From: CAINVV01 sp964528535
GTDB taxonomy: Bacteria; Bacteroidota; Bacteroidia; Bacteroidales; Prolixibacteraceae
DNA length: 18,126 nt
Assembly: GCA_964528535.1 (NCBI GenBank)
Contig: CAZGSQ010000072.1
Coordinates: forward strand, 1 to 18,126
Direction of reading: 5' to 3'
The notes beneath the pieces are model-generated. The model saw nothing but the letters and a program-made list of their open reading frames with translations. It had not been told where the DNA came from and made no database searches. The translations under genes and the position numbers were made by a program. How positions within the stretch are numbered: the stretch's first letter is position 1; the number at the start of each line of letters is the position of its first letter. Of this stretch, positions 1-8,817 are shown piece after piece.

Positions 1-53
1 CGATACCTACACGGCTCTGCACACTCTTTCCCTACACGACGCTCTTCCGATCT
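1..53 (+). other. Sequencing adapter plus outer primer tail (not biological)
   Basis: Positions 21-53 match the Illumina TruSeq read-1 adapter exactly, from acactctttccc to the terminal ttccgatct. Positions 1-20 are an extra synthetic tail containing tacacggctctg. The same module appears in inverted orientation at the right end. The insert starts at about 54. Reading frames that extend into this stretch, including the last residues of the susC-like frame, are artefacts. Confidence 0.97.
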
Positions 54-469
54 ACCACCACTTCATCGATATTTTTTACATCTTCAGAAAGGACTGCATT
101 CACGACAGAACGGTTGCCAACCTTGATTTCATTGATCTTGTATCCAATGAATGAAAAAGTAAGCACATCGACGCCATTTGGCATGCTGATGGAATATTTA
201 CCATCCATATCTGTGATGATACCTGAGGTTGTTCCCTTGACAACGATCGTAACTCCGGGAAGTGGTTCTCCCTTCTCATCGGTCACTTTACCTGTTATCT
301 TTTTTTGCTGGGAAGCTTCCGTTTGAGCCGGTTTTGAGCCCAAAATGACTCCTGCCTGAACGGTTGAAAAGCTGAACAATACAATTAGCAAGGCCAATAG
401 TCCGTTTGCAAAGAAATTTCGGATTCGGCATTTGCTGTGGTAATCACATTTACTTTCATTTTTGTCCAT
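54..469 (-). CDS. SusC/RagA-family TonB-dependent outer membrane receptor, N-terminal fragment
   Basis: This is the first ~138 residues of a SusC-type transporter that imports oligosaccharides across the outer membrane with a SusD partner. The start is ATG at 469-467. A basic N-region and a hydrophobic segment (about residues 23-40, LLALLIVLFSFSTVQAG) form a long signal peptide of the SusC kind. Residues ~57-130 are a carboxypeptidase-D-regulatory-like domain, with ITGKVTDEKGEPLPGVTIVV and a DGKYSISMP strand. It ends in a TonB-box-like KNIDEVVV just before the plug would begin. There is no STN domain. The plug, the barrel and any susD gene lie off the left edge, because the adapter interrupts the frame. 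It is divergent from the HTCS gene, a common PUL arrangement, so HTCS control is likely but inferred. A full receptor would be about 1000 residues. Confidence 0.9.
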
Positions 470-546
470 AATAGGTTTTGTTAATTTAAAGTAACTATTC
501 TCTTTTTTCTGATTTTTACTTTAACAGCAGAATTTGCCCAGGATGA

Positions 547-578
547 TTTGTTGTCATGGGCAGGGCTTCATAAGTTTG
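547..578 (+). promoter_or_regulatory. Candidate Bacteroidota-type promoter, distal, for the HTCS gene
   Basis: TTTG at 547-550 is followed after 20 bp by TAAGTTTG at 571-578. This fits the -33 TTTG / -7 TAnnTTTG consensus known from Bacteroides, including its spacing. It would give a leader of about 320 nt before the HTCS start, which is long. The motif is short and AT-rich, so a chance match is possible. Confidence 0.3.
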
Positions 579-876
579 GTGCAAAACATTTGATGGTGAA
601 ATTACCTTCTCCAACTGACAATTTCTGTTAATTTTCCTTCATTTTCTTGAAATATTTGCTCAAAATTTAACAATTGGATTGCTTTTGATGAAGTATTCAA
701 CATAGAATGGTTTCCAAACAGGAAATTCTCGTTTTGTTGACTTAAATGTGAGATTGCATGGCTGATAAGTATAAATTTACCTTTTAAGCAATGTTTTTAT
801 TGTAAATAGTTGTTTGTAAGTGCATTCAGAAATTTGTTATAGTTTCCGGATTTTACTCTTTGATAATAATTTTAGG

Positions 877-884
877 TATTTTTG
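877..884 (+). promoter_or_regulatory. Candidate -7 promoter element, proximal to the HTCS gene
   Basis: TATTTTTG at 877-884 matches TAnnTTTG. The only TTTG upstream nearby (859-862) is 14 bp away, which is too close, and at the normal distance there is only a T-rich stretch. Initiation here would leave a leader of roughly 10 nt before ATG 903. That is short but usable for a weakly expressed regulator. Confidence 0.22.
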
Positions 885-902
885 ACCGACTAAAGATTGG
901 TA

Positions 903-3900
903 ATGTTCCATAGACAATTCCATTTTCTGATATTAATATCCCACCTGTTCCTCTTCTGCCCATTAAGTTCACAGGCAGAAAGTGGGGAACTACCGTTTAG
1001 AAGAATATCACCAGCCGGCGGGTTTACCTTATCCCCTGTGATTGAGATCGCACAGGACAGGGAGGGATTTATCTGGTTCATCACCCGAGAGAAGCTCTAC
1101 CAGTATAATTCTCAGGATTTTATCAGTTTTGAACCAAAGTACCAATCCGGTATATCCCATACCAACAACTATATCAGCAGCATGCTCATCGACCGGTCGA
1201 ATGCAATTTGGGTCGGTACCAATGCCGGAGCAGCAAAGTTTAACAAACATGCCTGGAAGATGGAGGCCGTTCGACTTACAGACAGAGAGATGCCCAACAA
1301 GGTCCTCTTTCCAACTGATATGAGGCAAAATCAAAAGGGTGAAATTTGGATGGTCGAGAGTAACTACCTGGCCTTGCTTGATTCGATCACCCTTGAGATG
1401 AAATACGTGAAAAGAAATGGTGTGCGTATCAGGGTCAATGCATTTTGCTTTGATCAGGACAATATTTATGCAGTCAATAGTTTAGGTGAAATGTTTCTGG
1501 TTAACACCGGAACTCTTGAGGCAGTGAAACTTGCAGTGGATATGTCGCCCGTTAAAATATTCGGAATTTATCTGATTAATAATATTTTGTGGATTTCTAC
1601 GGACGGATTTGGGTTACGCAGGTTTACCAAAGACGGGACATTGATAGGCAGCTATTTTACAAAAGATAATACAAAGGCCGATTCCTATTCAAACAGGATC
1701 AGGTCCGTTCTCAAGACATCAGAAGGCAAGATTTGGATTGCCACTTACAAAGGATTGATCGAATGGAAGGAGGGGAATTTTAACCAGTACGCTACTGATC
1801 TCACCAATCTTTTCACTTTACCCGACAACTCAATTTCCTCCCTGATGGAGGACAGGCAGAAAGGGTTGTGGATTGGAACCTGGAGAGGAGGGTTGGCGTA
1901 CCTGAACAATTTTGCCAATACTTTTGATACATACATTCATTCACCCTTCGAAAACTCGGTGAGCGGCAACCTCATCAATTCGATATCAGAGAACAGGGAC
2001 GGATCCATCTGGATAGGAACCGATGGCCAGGGGTTGGATATTTTCAGTGAAAGGAAGAAAACCTTTAGGCATGTTACACTAAAGGGGGCCAGGAACAATA
2101 CGGTTACCAATATCAAATGCATTGTTCAGGACCGTGCAGGTAATGTATGGGTCGGCACATATGGTGAGGGAGTGTTCAGACAAAATCAGGGAGAATCAAT
2201 TCTGAAGCCCATCTTCCTGGATACGAGGAATGTATATGACATGGTAGAGGACGATGAGGGCATGTGGATTGCCACTTACAGTACCGGACTTTACTTTTTT
2301 CGATACAGTGACCAGTCGCTGAAACAACATGCGATTGAAATTGGCGGTGCCGTCTCGCCATTGACGAGCAACCTTAGAAAATTGTTTTTGGATGCGCATC
2401 AAAATCTATGGGTGATCTCAAATTTTGGCCTTCTGATCAAACCCCATGGTAAAAATGGGTTTGATCAGTTTTTTCTTGAAAATGAAGAGGGGAAAAGTTC
2501 AACTCAGATTTATACTGTAACAGGGGACAAAAGCGGTCTGATATGGCTGGGCACTGATCAGGGAATTTATTCAGTCGATTCAACCAGGACTACCAAACAC
2601 TATCCGATAATTTCCAACGGGAAGCAGGTTTCGGTTTTTGGCATAGTTGCAATTGGTAAAGAGTCGATGTACATCAGTTCCAACTTTGGGATATTTTCTT
2701 ACAATCCAAATACGGGTAAAACTGTCAATTATGGAGCATCTGATGGTCTTCACGGCAATCTGTTCAATGCCGGGGCAGTATGTCAGACCACTTCAGGAAA
2801 AATATATTTTGGCAGTACTACCGGATTGGTTGCCTTCAACCCTGCCGGCATGCAGACCAATCCGTACAAACCCAAAGTGTATTTTTCCCGTATTTTTATC
2901 AATCATAAAGAGATTCTGCCCGGGCAGGAGAATTCCCCGCTGGTCAAACCATTGTATGAAACTGATTTCCTGAGAATGGACCCCGGACAAAATTCGTTCA
3001 GCATCGAATTTGTGGCTCAAAACTATTTGAATCCTCAAAAAAACCAGTTTCGTTACCGGCTCAAAGGATTTGATCCCAGCTGGGTAGATGCAGGATCCAT
3101 GACCAAGGCTACCTATACCAACATATCACCCGGTACCTACATTTTCGAAGTACTGGCTTGTAACAATGATATGGAATGGAGCACGGAGCCGGCCAGGCTC
3201 ACGATTGATATTCCCAGGCCTTTTCTCCTTAGCCAGGTGGCGATGGGAATCTATCTACTCCTTATCATCGCTATCGGAGTTATCGTGCGGCGTATTATTC
3301 TATACAGGGCACGTCTCGAACACCAGATTGAAATTGAAAGGCTCCAGAGGATTGAAGAGGAGAAATCGCATCAGAATAAATTAAATTTTTTCACCAATAT
3401 CTCACACGAACTTCGTACACCGCTTACCTTAATAACAGGACCGGTAGAGTCTTTGATGAGAGCACCAGGAGTGGATCAGACGGAATTCAATCAGTTGTCG
3501 CTCATCAGACGGAACGCCGGAAGGTTGCTTAAACTGATCAATCAACTGCTGGAGTTCAGGCAAATTGAGGAAAACAAGACGGAGTTGAAGGTCGTAAAAA
3601 CTGATCTTGTTGCTTTTGTACATGAAATTTTTGATTATTTCTCTGATGTATCCAAACAAAAGAGGATCAATTACATTTTTATCTGTTTGCAGGATCAGAT
3701 ACTCCTCTCCTTTGATCCTGAAAAGATAGACAAAGCAGTATTCAACCTATTGTCAAACGCCTTTAAATTTACCCAGGAAAAAGGAACAATTCAGGTTGAA
3801 ATCACACAAGGCAAAAAAGACAATTCAATAGTAGGTTCTCCCAATAACGCACTCATTGGAACTTTGAAATCGAAGGATTATATTCAGATATCTGTTCGTG

Positions 3901-5012
3901 ACAACGGTCCTGGCATCGAAAAAGCCGCTATTGAAAAGGTTTTTGATCGTTTTTTTAGGGTCGAAAATCAGAATTTTCCTCAAAGTGGCACCGGGATAGG
4001 GCTTCATCTGACCAAACACCTGGTTTTGCTTCACGGAGGAGAGATTGAACTGGTATCGGAACCAGGCAACGGATCCAACTTTTGCATCAGATTGCCATAT
4101 TCAGAAAATCCTGGTAAGGTATCGGAAGATTTTAAAGAGGTCGAAATCAAACAGCAGGTTCATCCCGGACACGAAGGAAATTTTAGCTTCGCGGACAAAG
4201 AGGATTCTTTTACTTTAACAGAAAACTGGAGCTACGGGGACAAGCGAGGACAAAAGCAGGAAAAACTTGTTCTGGTTGTTGAAGATCATCACGATCTGAG
4301 TAACTTCATTTGCTATATTCTGGCTGATGAATACAGGATCATTACTGCCTTTAACGGTAGCGAAGGTATTGAGAAGGCTCAGGTTTACATTCCTGACATA
4401 ATAATTTCGGATGTGATGATGCCCGGCCAAAGCGGATTTGAACTCGTGCAGGAACTGAAAAATAATCTAAAAACCAGTCATATCCCGATTATTTTACTCA
4501 CAGCCCTAACCTCGGCTGAGAATAAAATTGAAGGGTTTTCTTCAGGAGCAGATGCCTACATCGAAAAGCCGTTTGACAGTGAAGTACTTAAAGCCAGGAT
4601 CAAAAATATTTTTACCGGCCGGATCGCTTTGCAGGAATACTATGGCAGAAAGATCACATTAGGATTTGAAAATGAGATTCCGGATACACCCGATCAAAAG
4701 ATGATGGCCAAAGCAATCCGCTTCGTGGAAGATAACCTCACGGATGAAAAAATGGACATCGAGCTGCTTGCAAGCCATCTTAACCTCAGTCAAAGCACAC
4801 TTTACCGCAAACTGAAAGCGCTGACAGGCAAATCAGCCAACGACTTCATCAGAACGATCCGGCTGGAATATGCCGCAAGATTGCTCAAAAAGGGCGGATT
4901 AAATATAGATGAAGTTAGTGCAATGGCCGGATTTAATTCACATTCCTATTTCACACGTTCTTTTAAGGAACATTTTGGTAAGACACCGAGTGAGTTTGTA
5001 TCGCTGAACTAA
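903..5012 (+). CDS. Hybrid two-component system regulator (HTCS): periplasmic sensor, histidine kinase, receiver, AraC HTH
   Basis: This is a one-protein two-component system of 1369 residues that senses glycan fragments in the periplasm and activates PUL transcription. I chose ATG at 903. The frame also has a TTG at 897, but that adds only two residues. After a signal peptide (HFLILISHLFLF...SQA), about a dozen Reg_prop-type blades follow, with motifs such as IWVGTNAG, IWIATYKG, LWIGTWRG and IWIGTDGQG, forming two propellers to ~690. Then come a Y_Y_Y domain (~695-770, FRYRLKGFDPSW), a TM helix (~775-795), HisKA with phospho-accepting His835 in ISHELRTPL, and HATPase_c with the N-box (~943), DNGPGIE and GTGIGL. 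The receiver domain (~1120-1236) has Asp1170 in SDVMMPG, and an AraC-type HTH occupies ~1265 to the end. All catalytic motifs are intact. It lies between the divergent susC-like gene and the convergent enzyme operon, and probably controls both. The ligand is unknown. Confidence 0.97.
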   Translation: MFHRQFHFLILISHLFLFCPLSSQAESGELPFRRISPAGGFTLSPVIEIAQDREGFIWFITREKLYQYNSQDFISFEPKYQSGISHTNNYISSMLIDRSNAIWVGTNAGAAKFNKHAWKMEAVRLTDREMPNKVLFPTDMRQNQKGEIWMVESNYLALLDSITLEMKYVKRNGVRIRVNAFCFDQDNIYAVNSLGEMFLVNTGTLEAVKLAVDMSPVKIFGIYLINNILWISTDGFGLRRFTKDGTLIGSYFTKDNTKADSYSNRIRSVLKTSEGKIWIATYKGLIEWKEGNFNQYATDLTNLFTLPDNSISSLMEDRQKGLWIGTWRGGLAYLNNFANTFDTYIHSPFENSVSGNLINSISENRDGSIWIGTDGQGLDIFSERKKTFRHVTLKGARNNTVTNIKCIVQDRAGNVWVGTYGEGVFRQNQGESILKPIFLDTRNVYDMVEDDEGMWIATYSTGLYFFRYSDQSLKQHAIEIGGAVSPLTSNLRKLFLDAHQNLWVISNFGLLIKPHGKNGFDQFFLENEEGKSSTQIYTVTGDKSGLIWLGTDQGIYSVDSTRTTKHYPIISNGKQVSVFGIVAIGKESMYISSNFGIFSYNPNTGKTVNYGASDGLHGNLFNAGAVCQTTSGKIYFGSTTGLVAFNPAGMQTNPYKPKVYFSRIFINHKEILPGQENSPLVKPLYETDFLRMDPGQNSFSIEFVAQNYLNPQKNQFRYRLKGFDPSWVDAGSMTKATYTNISPGTYIFEVLACNNDMEWSTEPARLTIDIPRPFLLSQVAMGIYLLLIIAIGVIVRRIILYRARLEHQIEIERLQRIEEEKSHQNKLNFFTNISHELRTPLTLITGPVESLMRAPGVDQTEFNQLSLIRRNAGRLLKLINQLLEFRQIEENKTELKVVKTDLVAFVHEIFDYFSDVSKQKRINYIFICLQDQILLSFDPEKIDKAVFNLLSNAFKFTQEKGTIQVEITQGKKDNSIVGSPNNALIGTLKSKDYIQISVRDNGPGIEKAAIEKVFDRFFRVENQNFPQSGTGIGLHLTKHLVLLHGGEIELVSEPGNGSNFCIRLPYSENPGKVSEDFKEVEIKQQVHPGHEGNFSFADKEDSFTLTENWSYGDKRGQKQEKLVLVVEDHHDLSNFICYILADEYRIITAFNGSEGIEKAQVYIPDIIISDVMMPGQSGFELVQELKNNLKTSHIPIILLTALTSAENKIEGFSSGADAYIEKPFDSEVLKARIKNIFTGRIALQEYYGRKITLGFENEIPDTPDQKMMAKAIRFVEDNLTDEKMDIELLASHLNLSQSTLYRKLKALTGKSANDFIRTIRLEYAARLLKKGGLNIDEVSAMAGFNSHSYFTRSFKEHFGKTPSEFVSLN

Positions 5013-5051
5013 TGTTTTAACGCCATGTGCCGGGCGGTTTTTGGGATTTAT

Positions 5052-6425
5052 TTATTTGACCACCACTTTAATCACAGAAACTACCGCATCCGGAGCATTC
5101 TCAGGGATGGAAATTTCGAGTCCTTCCGTCCCGGATTTCGTATCAAGTGATTTTTCTCCAGCCAACAAGGTGGCTGATGCAGCCGTTTGACTAAATCCAG
5201 GTACGATCAATTTTCCATCTTTGGGCCATTCGAAGACCGAAAAATACAGAATCGTCTTCCCATTCTGTTCCTTTTGCGTGCAGCGGCCCCATGGCAAAAT
5301 GCCTAACGGACTGGCCTTTGTGGCATAAATTGCTTCGGAATTGACCTTCATCCAAGTGCCGACGGCTTTTAACCTGTCAATGCTTGGCTGTGGAATTTGA
5401 CCCAGTGCATCCGGACCAATATTGAGCAGGTAATTTCCCCCTTTTGAGGCGATGTCACAGAGGTTACGAATCAGTGTTTCAGGTGATTTCCATTTGTCAT
5501 CATTTGTTCGGAATCCCCAGGTTCCGTTCATGGTCATGCAAGTTTCCCAGTCCTTGCCATCGAGTTCCCCAGGTTTGGGGATTTTCTGTTCCGGGGTACC
5601 GGTATCACCCGGGAAATTAGGTCGTTTCAGCCTGTCGTTGGTGATAATATTGGGCTGTAGCTTGAGCAATGCCTGGAGTTTTAAGGCATTGCCATCGGTC
5701 ATGTTGGTCGGTGTATCCCACCACAAGACGGCGACTTTACCATAATTGGTGAGTAGTTCCTTTACCTGAGGTATCGCTACTCTTTCCATGTATTCATCCA
5801 TCGAAGAAGTCAGTTGCGCTGGATCCCAGTGACCTTGGTTGGCCGCCGTAAAGGCATCTATCTTTGCAGAGTCGGGATTGTCCCACCCTTCAGATGCCAA
5901 TTTGCGGGCGACTGCGCCCCCTGCATTGTTCCAGTCTTGCGCCTGAGAATAGTAAAATCCAAGTTTCATGTTGTGCTTTTTGCAGGCCTTGGCAAGGGCT
6001 TCCAGTACATCTTTTTTGTAGGGGGTGAAATCTGCAATATTAAATTTGCTTGCGTCGGACTTAAACATGGCGAACCCGTCGTGGTGCTTGGCGGTGATCA
6101 CGATGTATTTCATCCCAGCCTCCTTGGCAAGCAAAACCCAGGATTCCGGATCGTATTTGACCGGGTTGAAGGTAGAAGCTACTTGCTGGTATTCTGCCAC
6201 CGGGATTTTACACCGGTTCATGATCCATTCCGCACCACCTCTTTTTTGCTCATGCCCGTGGTAGACCCCACCCCAAACTGCATATGTTCCCCAGTGTATA
6301 AACATGCCGAACCTGGCTTCACGCCACCACTGCATCCGCTTGTCGCGAGATTCTTTGCTTTCCTGTGCCGAGGCAGTCTGAAAGAGAAATAAAACCATCA
6401 GGATGATCAATACATTTTTCTTCAT
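5052..6425 (-). CDS. GH29 alpha-L-fucosidase, secreted
   Basis: This exo-enzyme removes terminal alpha-L-fucose by a retaining mechanism. It has 457 residues, the normal size for a GH29 catalytic domain plus a small C-terminal beta domain. The signal peptide ends near ASA|Q (20/21), giving a periplasmic or exported protein with no lipobox. GH29 motifs in order are WWREARFGMFIHWG near the N-terminus, the substrate-binding AKHHDGFAMF, the LWWDTP strand with Asp237 as the likely nucleophile, WETCMTMNGTWGF, and SKGGNYLLNIGPDALG. The WETCMT...GNYLLNIGP pattern is common in Bacteroidota GH29 proteins. I do not assign an acid/base residue, since it varies in the family. It is the last gene of the minus-strand operon, 18 bp after the lyase gene, and its stop is 39 bp from the convergent HTCS stop. 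It implies a fucosylated substrate. Confidence 0.95.
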   Translation of the reverse strand: MKKNVLIILMVLFLFQTASAQESKESRDKRMQWWREARFGMFIHWGTYAVWGGVYHGHEQKRGGAEWIMNRCKIPVAEYQQVASTFNPVKYDPESWVLLAKEAGMKYIVITAKHHDGFAMFKSDASKFNIADFTPYKKDVLEALAKACKKHNMKLGFYYSQAQDWNNAGGAVARKLASEGWDNPDSAKIDAFTAANQGHWDPAQLTSSMDEYMERVAIPQVKELLTNYGKVAVLWWDTPTNMTDGNALKLQALLKLQPNIITNDRLKRPNFPGDTGTPEQKIPKPGELDGKDWETCMTMNGTWGFRTNDDKWKSPETLIRNLCDIASKGGNYLLNIGPDALGQIPQPSIDRLKAVGTWMKVNSEAIYATKASPLGILPWGRCTQKEQNGKTILYFSVFEWPKDGKLIVPGFSQTAASATLLAGEKSLDTKSGTEGLEISIPENAPDAVVSVIKVVVK

Positions 6426-6443
6426 GTCTTTGTATTTATTTGT

Positions 6444-7649
6444 TTATGGTCGGAGGTAGGTTAAGTTGAAATTGTAATCGTTCCCTTTGAAATTCTTGTA
6501 AATTTCCAGATACTTCGCATCCATTTCCGAATTGTAGAAGGAGGCGCGGTAGATCAGGCCGACCAGGGTCCCGGCTTCTGATTTCCAGTTTTTTGTCTCG
6601 TCCTTGTAGGGGAATTTACCTTCGTTGTCGATATAGGGGATCAGGTACTGAAAGGCCATATCGATTGATCCCTTTTCCTTCCTGGTCGAGTATAGCGAAA
6701 CGCCAAGTTGTTTACCCATGTCACACATGTCCATCATGTGCCCAAGGTTGGCAACTGAATAATGGAAACTGGTCACGCGGGCTAGCTCCAAAGGCTGTTT
6801 GCCATCTGCCTCGATTTGCGGTACCAGACGTTTGGAAGTAAATTCATCGATGACCCTCCTGGCCGTTGTCAGGTCGCCTGTGAAGAGCGAATATCTTGTT
6901 AACTGGACGTCGTAAGCCATGGAATGGTTGTTGGCTGCCTGGCCTTCTTTTATTCCCAGCGAATTGGTTGTAAGCCAGTTACAAAAGTCTGAAAACCATT
7001 TTTTGAGGCCTGTCATCTCTTCGGTTGTCAGCTGGCCCTTGGCTTGAAGTATCTCAATGGCATCGGTTACATGGATAAATCCTGATGCATCAATAACTCC
7101 TTCCGGCCGCCCTTTGTTGTCGGTGACACCAGGTACCGCCTGACCAAAATTCATATTTGGATTCTGCCTTGTTTTTGGATCAAGGTACCAGGTTCTTATC
7201 ATGGAGACAGCCTTTTCTGCATACTCTTTTTTGTCGCTGTAATGGTAAGCCAGGGTGAGTTTTACTACTCCGTCTACAAATTCCCCCAAAGTTTTCCTGT
7301 CGAATTTTTCAATTTCGGGATTGACCTTCCCATCTTTTCTGATGTAAGGAGTCCCATCGGGTGTGTTTGGGTTTGGCCACCAGTACTTGCCAAGGCTCAG
7401 GTAATCGTGCCTGTCGCCACTTGCAGGTGCCATCGGTTTGTTGACAATGGTTGGATTCGGTTTGCTGAGCCATTTGTCGGCTTCTTTCTGCAGTTTTTGC
7501 CAGGATTCCATGTAAACAGAATTGCCCTTGCCTATCTGCGACTTGATCTGTGTTAAAAGTTCAGGATCCCACATCCTGGTTTGCAGTTTTTGCGCATGGG
7601 TGGATCCAGCTAAGATCAGAAAAGTAATGATGAAGAGAAGTTTTTTCAT
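6444..7649 (-). CDS. Alginate-lyase-superfamily polysaccharide lyase (PF05426; PL5/PL38-like)
   Basis: This is a probable secreted polyuronate lyase with an (alpha/alpha) toroid fold and 401 residues. The signal peptide is MKKLLFIITFLILAGSTHAQ. The family signature DYLSLGKYWWPNP lies near residue 85. The AANNHS motif places Asn240, Asn241 and His242, and RVTSFHYS places Arg291, His296 and Tyr297. This Asn/His plus Arg/Tyr layout matches the catalytic set of the PL5 A1-III type, where the Asn/His/Arg group neutralises the uronate and Tyr acts as base or acid. The motifs are therefore complete and the protein is probably active. The fold class is known to act on mannuronan or glucuronan. The exact PL family (5, 38 or other) and the substrate need a CAZy comparison. 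It lies 46 bp after the GH-A-like gene and 18 bp before GH29. Confidence 0.82.
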   Translation of the reverse strand: MKKLLFIITFLILAGSTHAQKLQTRMWDPELLTQIKSQIGKGNSVYMESWQKLQKEADKWLSKPNPTIVNKPMAPASGDRHDYLSLGKYWWPNPNTPDGTPYIRKDGKVNPEIEKFDRKTLGEFVDGVVKLTLAYHYSDKKEYAEKAVSMIRTWYLDPKTRQNPNMNFGQAVPGVTDNKGRPEGVIDASGFIHVTDAIEILQAKGQLTTEEMTGLKKWFSDFCNWLTTNSLGIKEGQAANNHSMAYDVQLTRYSLFTGDLTTARRVIDEFTSKRLVPQIEADGKQPLELARVTSFHYSVANLGHMMDMCDMGKQLGVSLYSTRKEKGSIDMAFQYLIPYIDNEGKFPYKDETKNWKSEAGTLVGLIYRASFYNSEMDAKYLEIYKNFKGNDYNFNLTYLRP

Positions 7650-7695
7650 TGATGATGGTTATAATTTTTAAGTCATCTTATTGTTGATTTGGATC

Positions 7696-8817
7696 TCATA
7701 TTCCTGAAATTTTGGATAATAATCTAAAAAAATCCTTTTTGCGTTGAGAATGAATGCCCCAGTCTACAGGGATGCTCTGGTAGCCTTCTTTAAAAGTGGA
7801 ATCTCCCGGTGCAAGTGTTTCCCCTCTTTTCCTGAAATCGAAAAACCCCCATGAAACGCCCGCTTTCAGAGCAGCGATCATGTTGTTGACAGGCTGGTCA
7901 AAACGGTAATGATCATCTTCATTGAACAGTACCGGGATGGGATGATATCCTTCAATCTTGCGTGTCTCTTTGATCATTTGGGTAATCTGAGACGGATCCT
8001 CTGCGCCGTTCCCATGGAGCAGAAGGAAGTCTGCAGATTTCACAACATTTGGTTGAGGAATGTACCGGCCACCATAACTTGTTGACACATAATACCTGTA
8101 GCCTGATTTTGAATCTTTCCTATTTTTGACCAATTCAATCAGTTCATGGATTCGTTCTGGTTGAAGAATGGCATGGTCATATGATTTGGAATTGCATTCG
8201 TTATCGATTTCAATCAGCACATTCCTGAATCCTTTTGCAAATAACCAATCGACGGTTTTGGTTACCGCATTTTTCACCGCAGCTTCATCCCGGAGATGTT
8301 CATCCTGACCAAAATAAAAAATTCCCAGGATCACCACCATTCCTTCTTCATCCGCTTTGTTCAGAATTCGCTCCAATCGTTCAAAGTATTCATGGATGGG
8401 TTGACCATCCTTGTGGAAACCGGGATTTACCCAGCCTTTGTTCCCATATCCCGTCGGACTGCCACCCTGAATGTTGAGTGTAAATGCAAGCAGTCCATGA
8501 CTTCGCCATTCGGGAATAGCTGTAACAAATTCATTGGTGTTTCTGTCTGCATCCCATACTCCGGTGTCAGGATACTTCCAAAGCTTACGGGTTTCCGAAT
8601 TCAAATCATCAAAAATGCCTTGCACCATGCGAGAATTCGGAAGTAAACCTTCAAGTGAAACACCGTCGATTTTTCGTCCTTTGAGCGTTATCTCACCGTT
8701 GATATAGAAATCAGCCCCCCGAATCGATACAACCGTTTTGGGTTTCATGCCGGAAGAACTCTTGCCATTGAGGTTAATACCAATCAGCATTAAAACGATG
8801 AGAATAGCGGGTTTCAC
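7696..8817 (-). CDS. Secreted TIM-barrel glycoside hydrolase-like protein, clan GH-A type, family not recognised
   Basis: I do not recognise the family of this 373-residue protein, but its layout suggests a (beta/alpha)8 retaining hydrolase. The start is GTG at 8817, which gives the signal peptide MKPAILIVLMLIGINLNG. The first downstream ATG (8790) would remove its charged N-region. An early short domain carries VVSIRGADFYINGEITLKGR, a motif seen at the start of many GH-A enzymes. Then come a barrel-like strand with VVILGIFYFGQDE, NVLIEIDNECN with Glu207 after Asn (the clan GH-A acid/base arrangement at strand 4), a strand with DFLLLHGNG, and PVLFNEDDHY with Glu300 as nucleophile candidate at strand 7. 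The spacing of 93 residues between the two Glu is normal for GH-A. The WGFFDFRKRG segment follows strand 8. It lies 46 bp upstream of the PF05426 gene, after a 287-bp gap. GH5-, GH39- or GH140-like alternatives remain open. Confidence 0.7.
   Translation of the reverse strand: MKPAILIVLMLIGINLNGKSSSGMKPKTVVSIRGADFYINGEITLKGRKIDGVSLEGLLPNSRMVQGIFDDLNSETRKLWKYPDTGVWDADRNTNEFVTAIPEWRSHGLLAFTLNIQGGSPTGYGNKGWVNPGFHKDGQPIHEYFERLERILNKADEEGMVVILGIFYFGQDEHLRDEAAVKNAVTKTVDWLFAKGFRNVLIEIDNECNSKSYDHAILQPERIHELIELVKNRKDSKSGYRYYVSTSYGGRYIPQPNVVKSADFLLLHGNGAEDPSQITQMIKETRKIEGYHPIPVLFNEDDHYRFDQPVNNMIAALKAGVSWGFFDFRKRGETLAPGDSTFKEGYQSIPVDWGIHSQRKKDFFRLLSKISGI

Larger units (their letters stand above)
470..902. 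promoter_or_regulatory. Divergent intergenic region between susC-like and HTCS genes
   Basis: This is an AT-rich stretch of 433 bp with no credible coding frame. It must hold the promoters of the susC-like gene (minus) and the HTCS gene (plus), and is the most likely place for the HTCS binding site. Two plus-strand matches to the Bacteroidota TAnnTTTG -7 motif are listed separately. I found no convincing TAnnTTTG match on the minus strand. A weak hairpin (TTTCC at 711-715, GGAAA at 721-725) is the only inverted repeat I noticed. No RNA gene or riboswitch was recognised. Confidence 0.6.

Noticed and set aside
32..53. Extension of the susC-like frame to 32
   Set aside because: The last codons (DRKSVV) are translated from adapter, so the gene is simply cut at about 54.
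709..727. Hairpin TTTCC-aaaca-GGAAA as an HTCS operator
   Set aside because: The five-base stem in AT-rich DNA is not distinguishable from chance.
5021..5042. Possible rho-independent terminator after the HTCS gene
   Set aside because: The stem is only CGCC/GGCG with an 8-nt loop before a short T run, too weak to call.
5814..6392. Plus-strand frame of 192 codons antisense to the GH29 gene
   Set aside because: The GH29 frame has clear catalytic motifs on the minus strand, and the antisense frame shows none.
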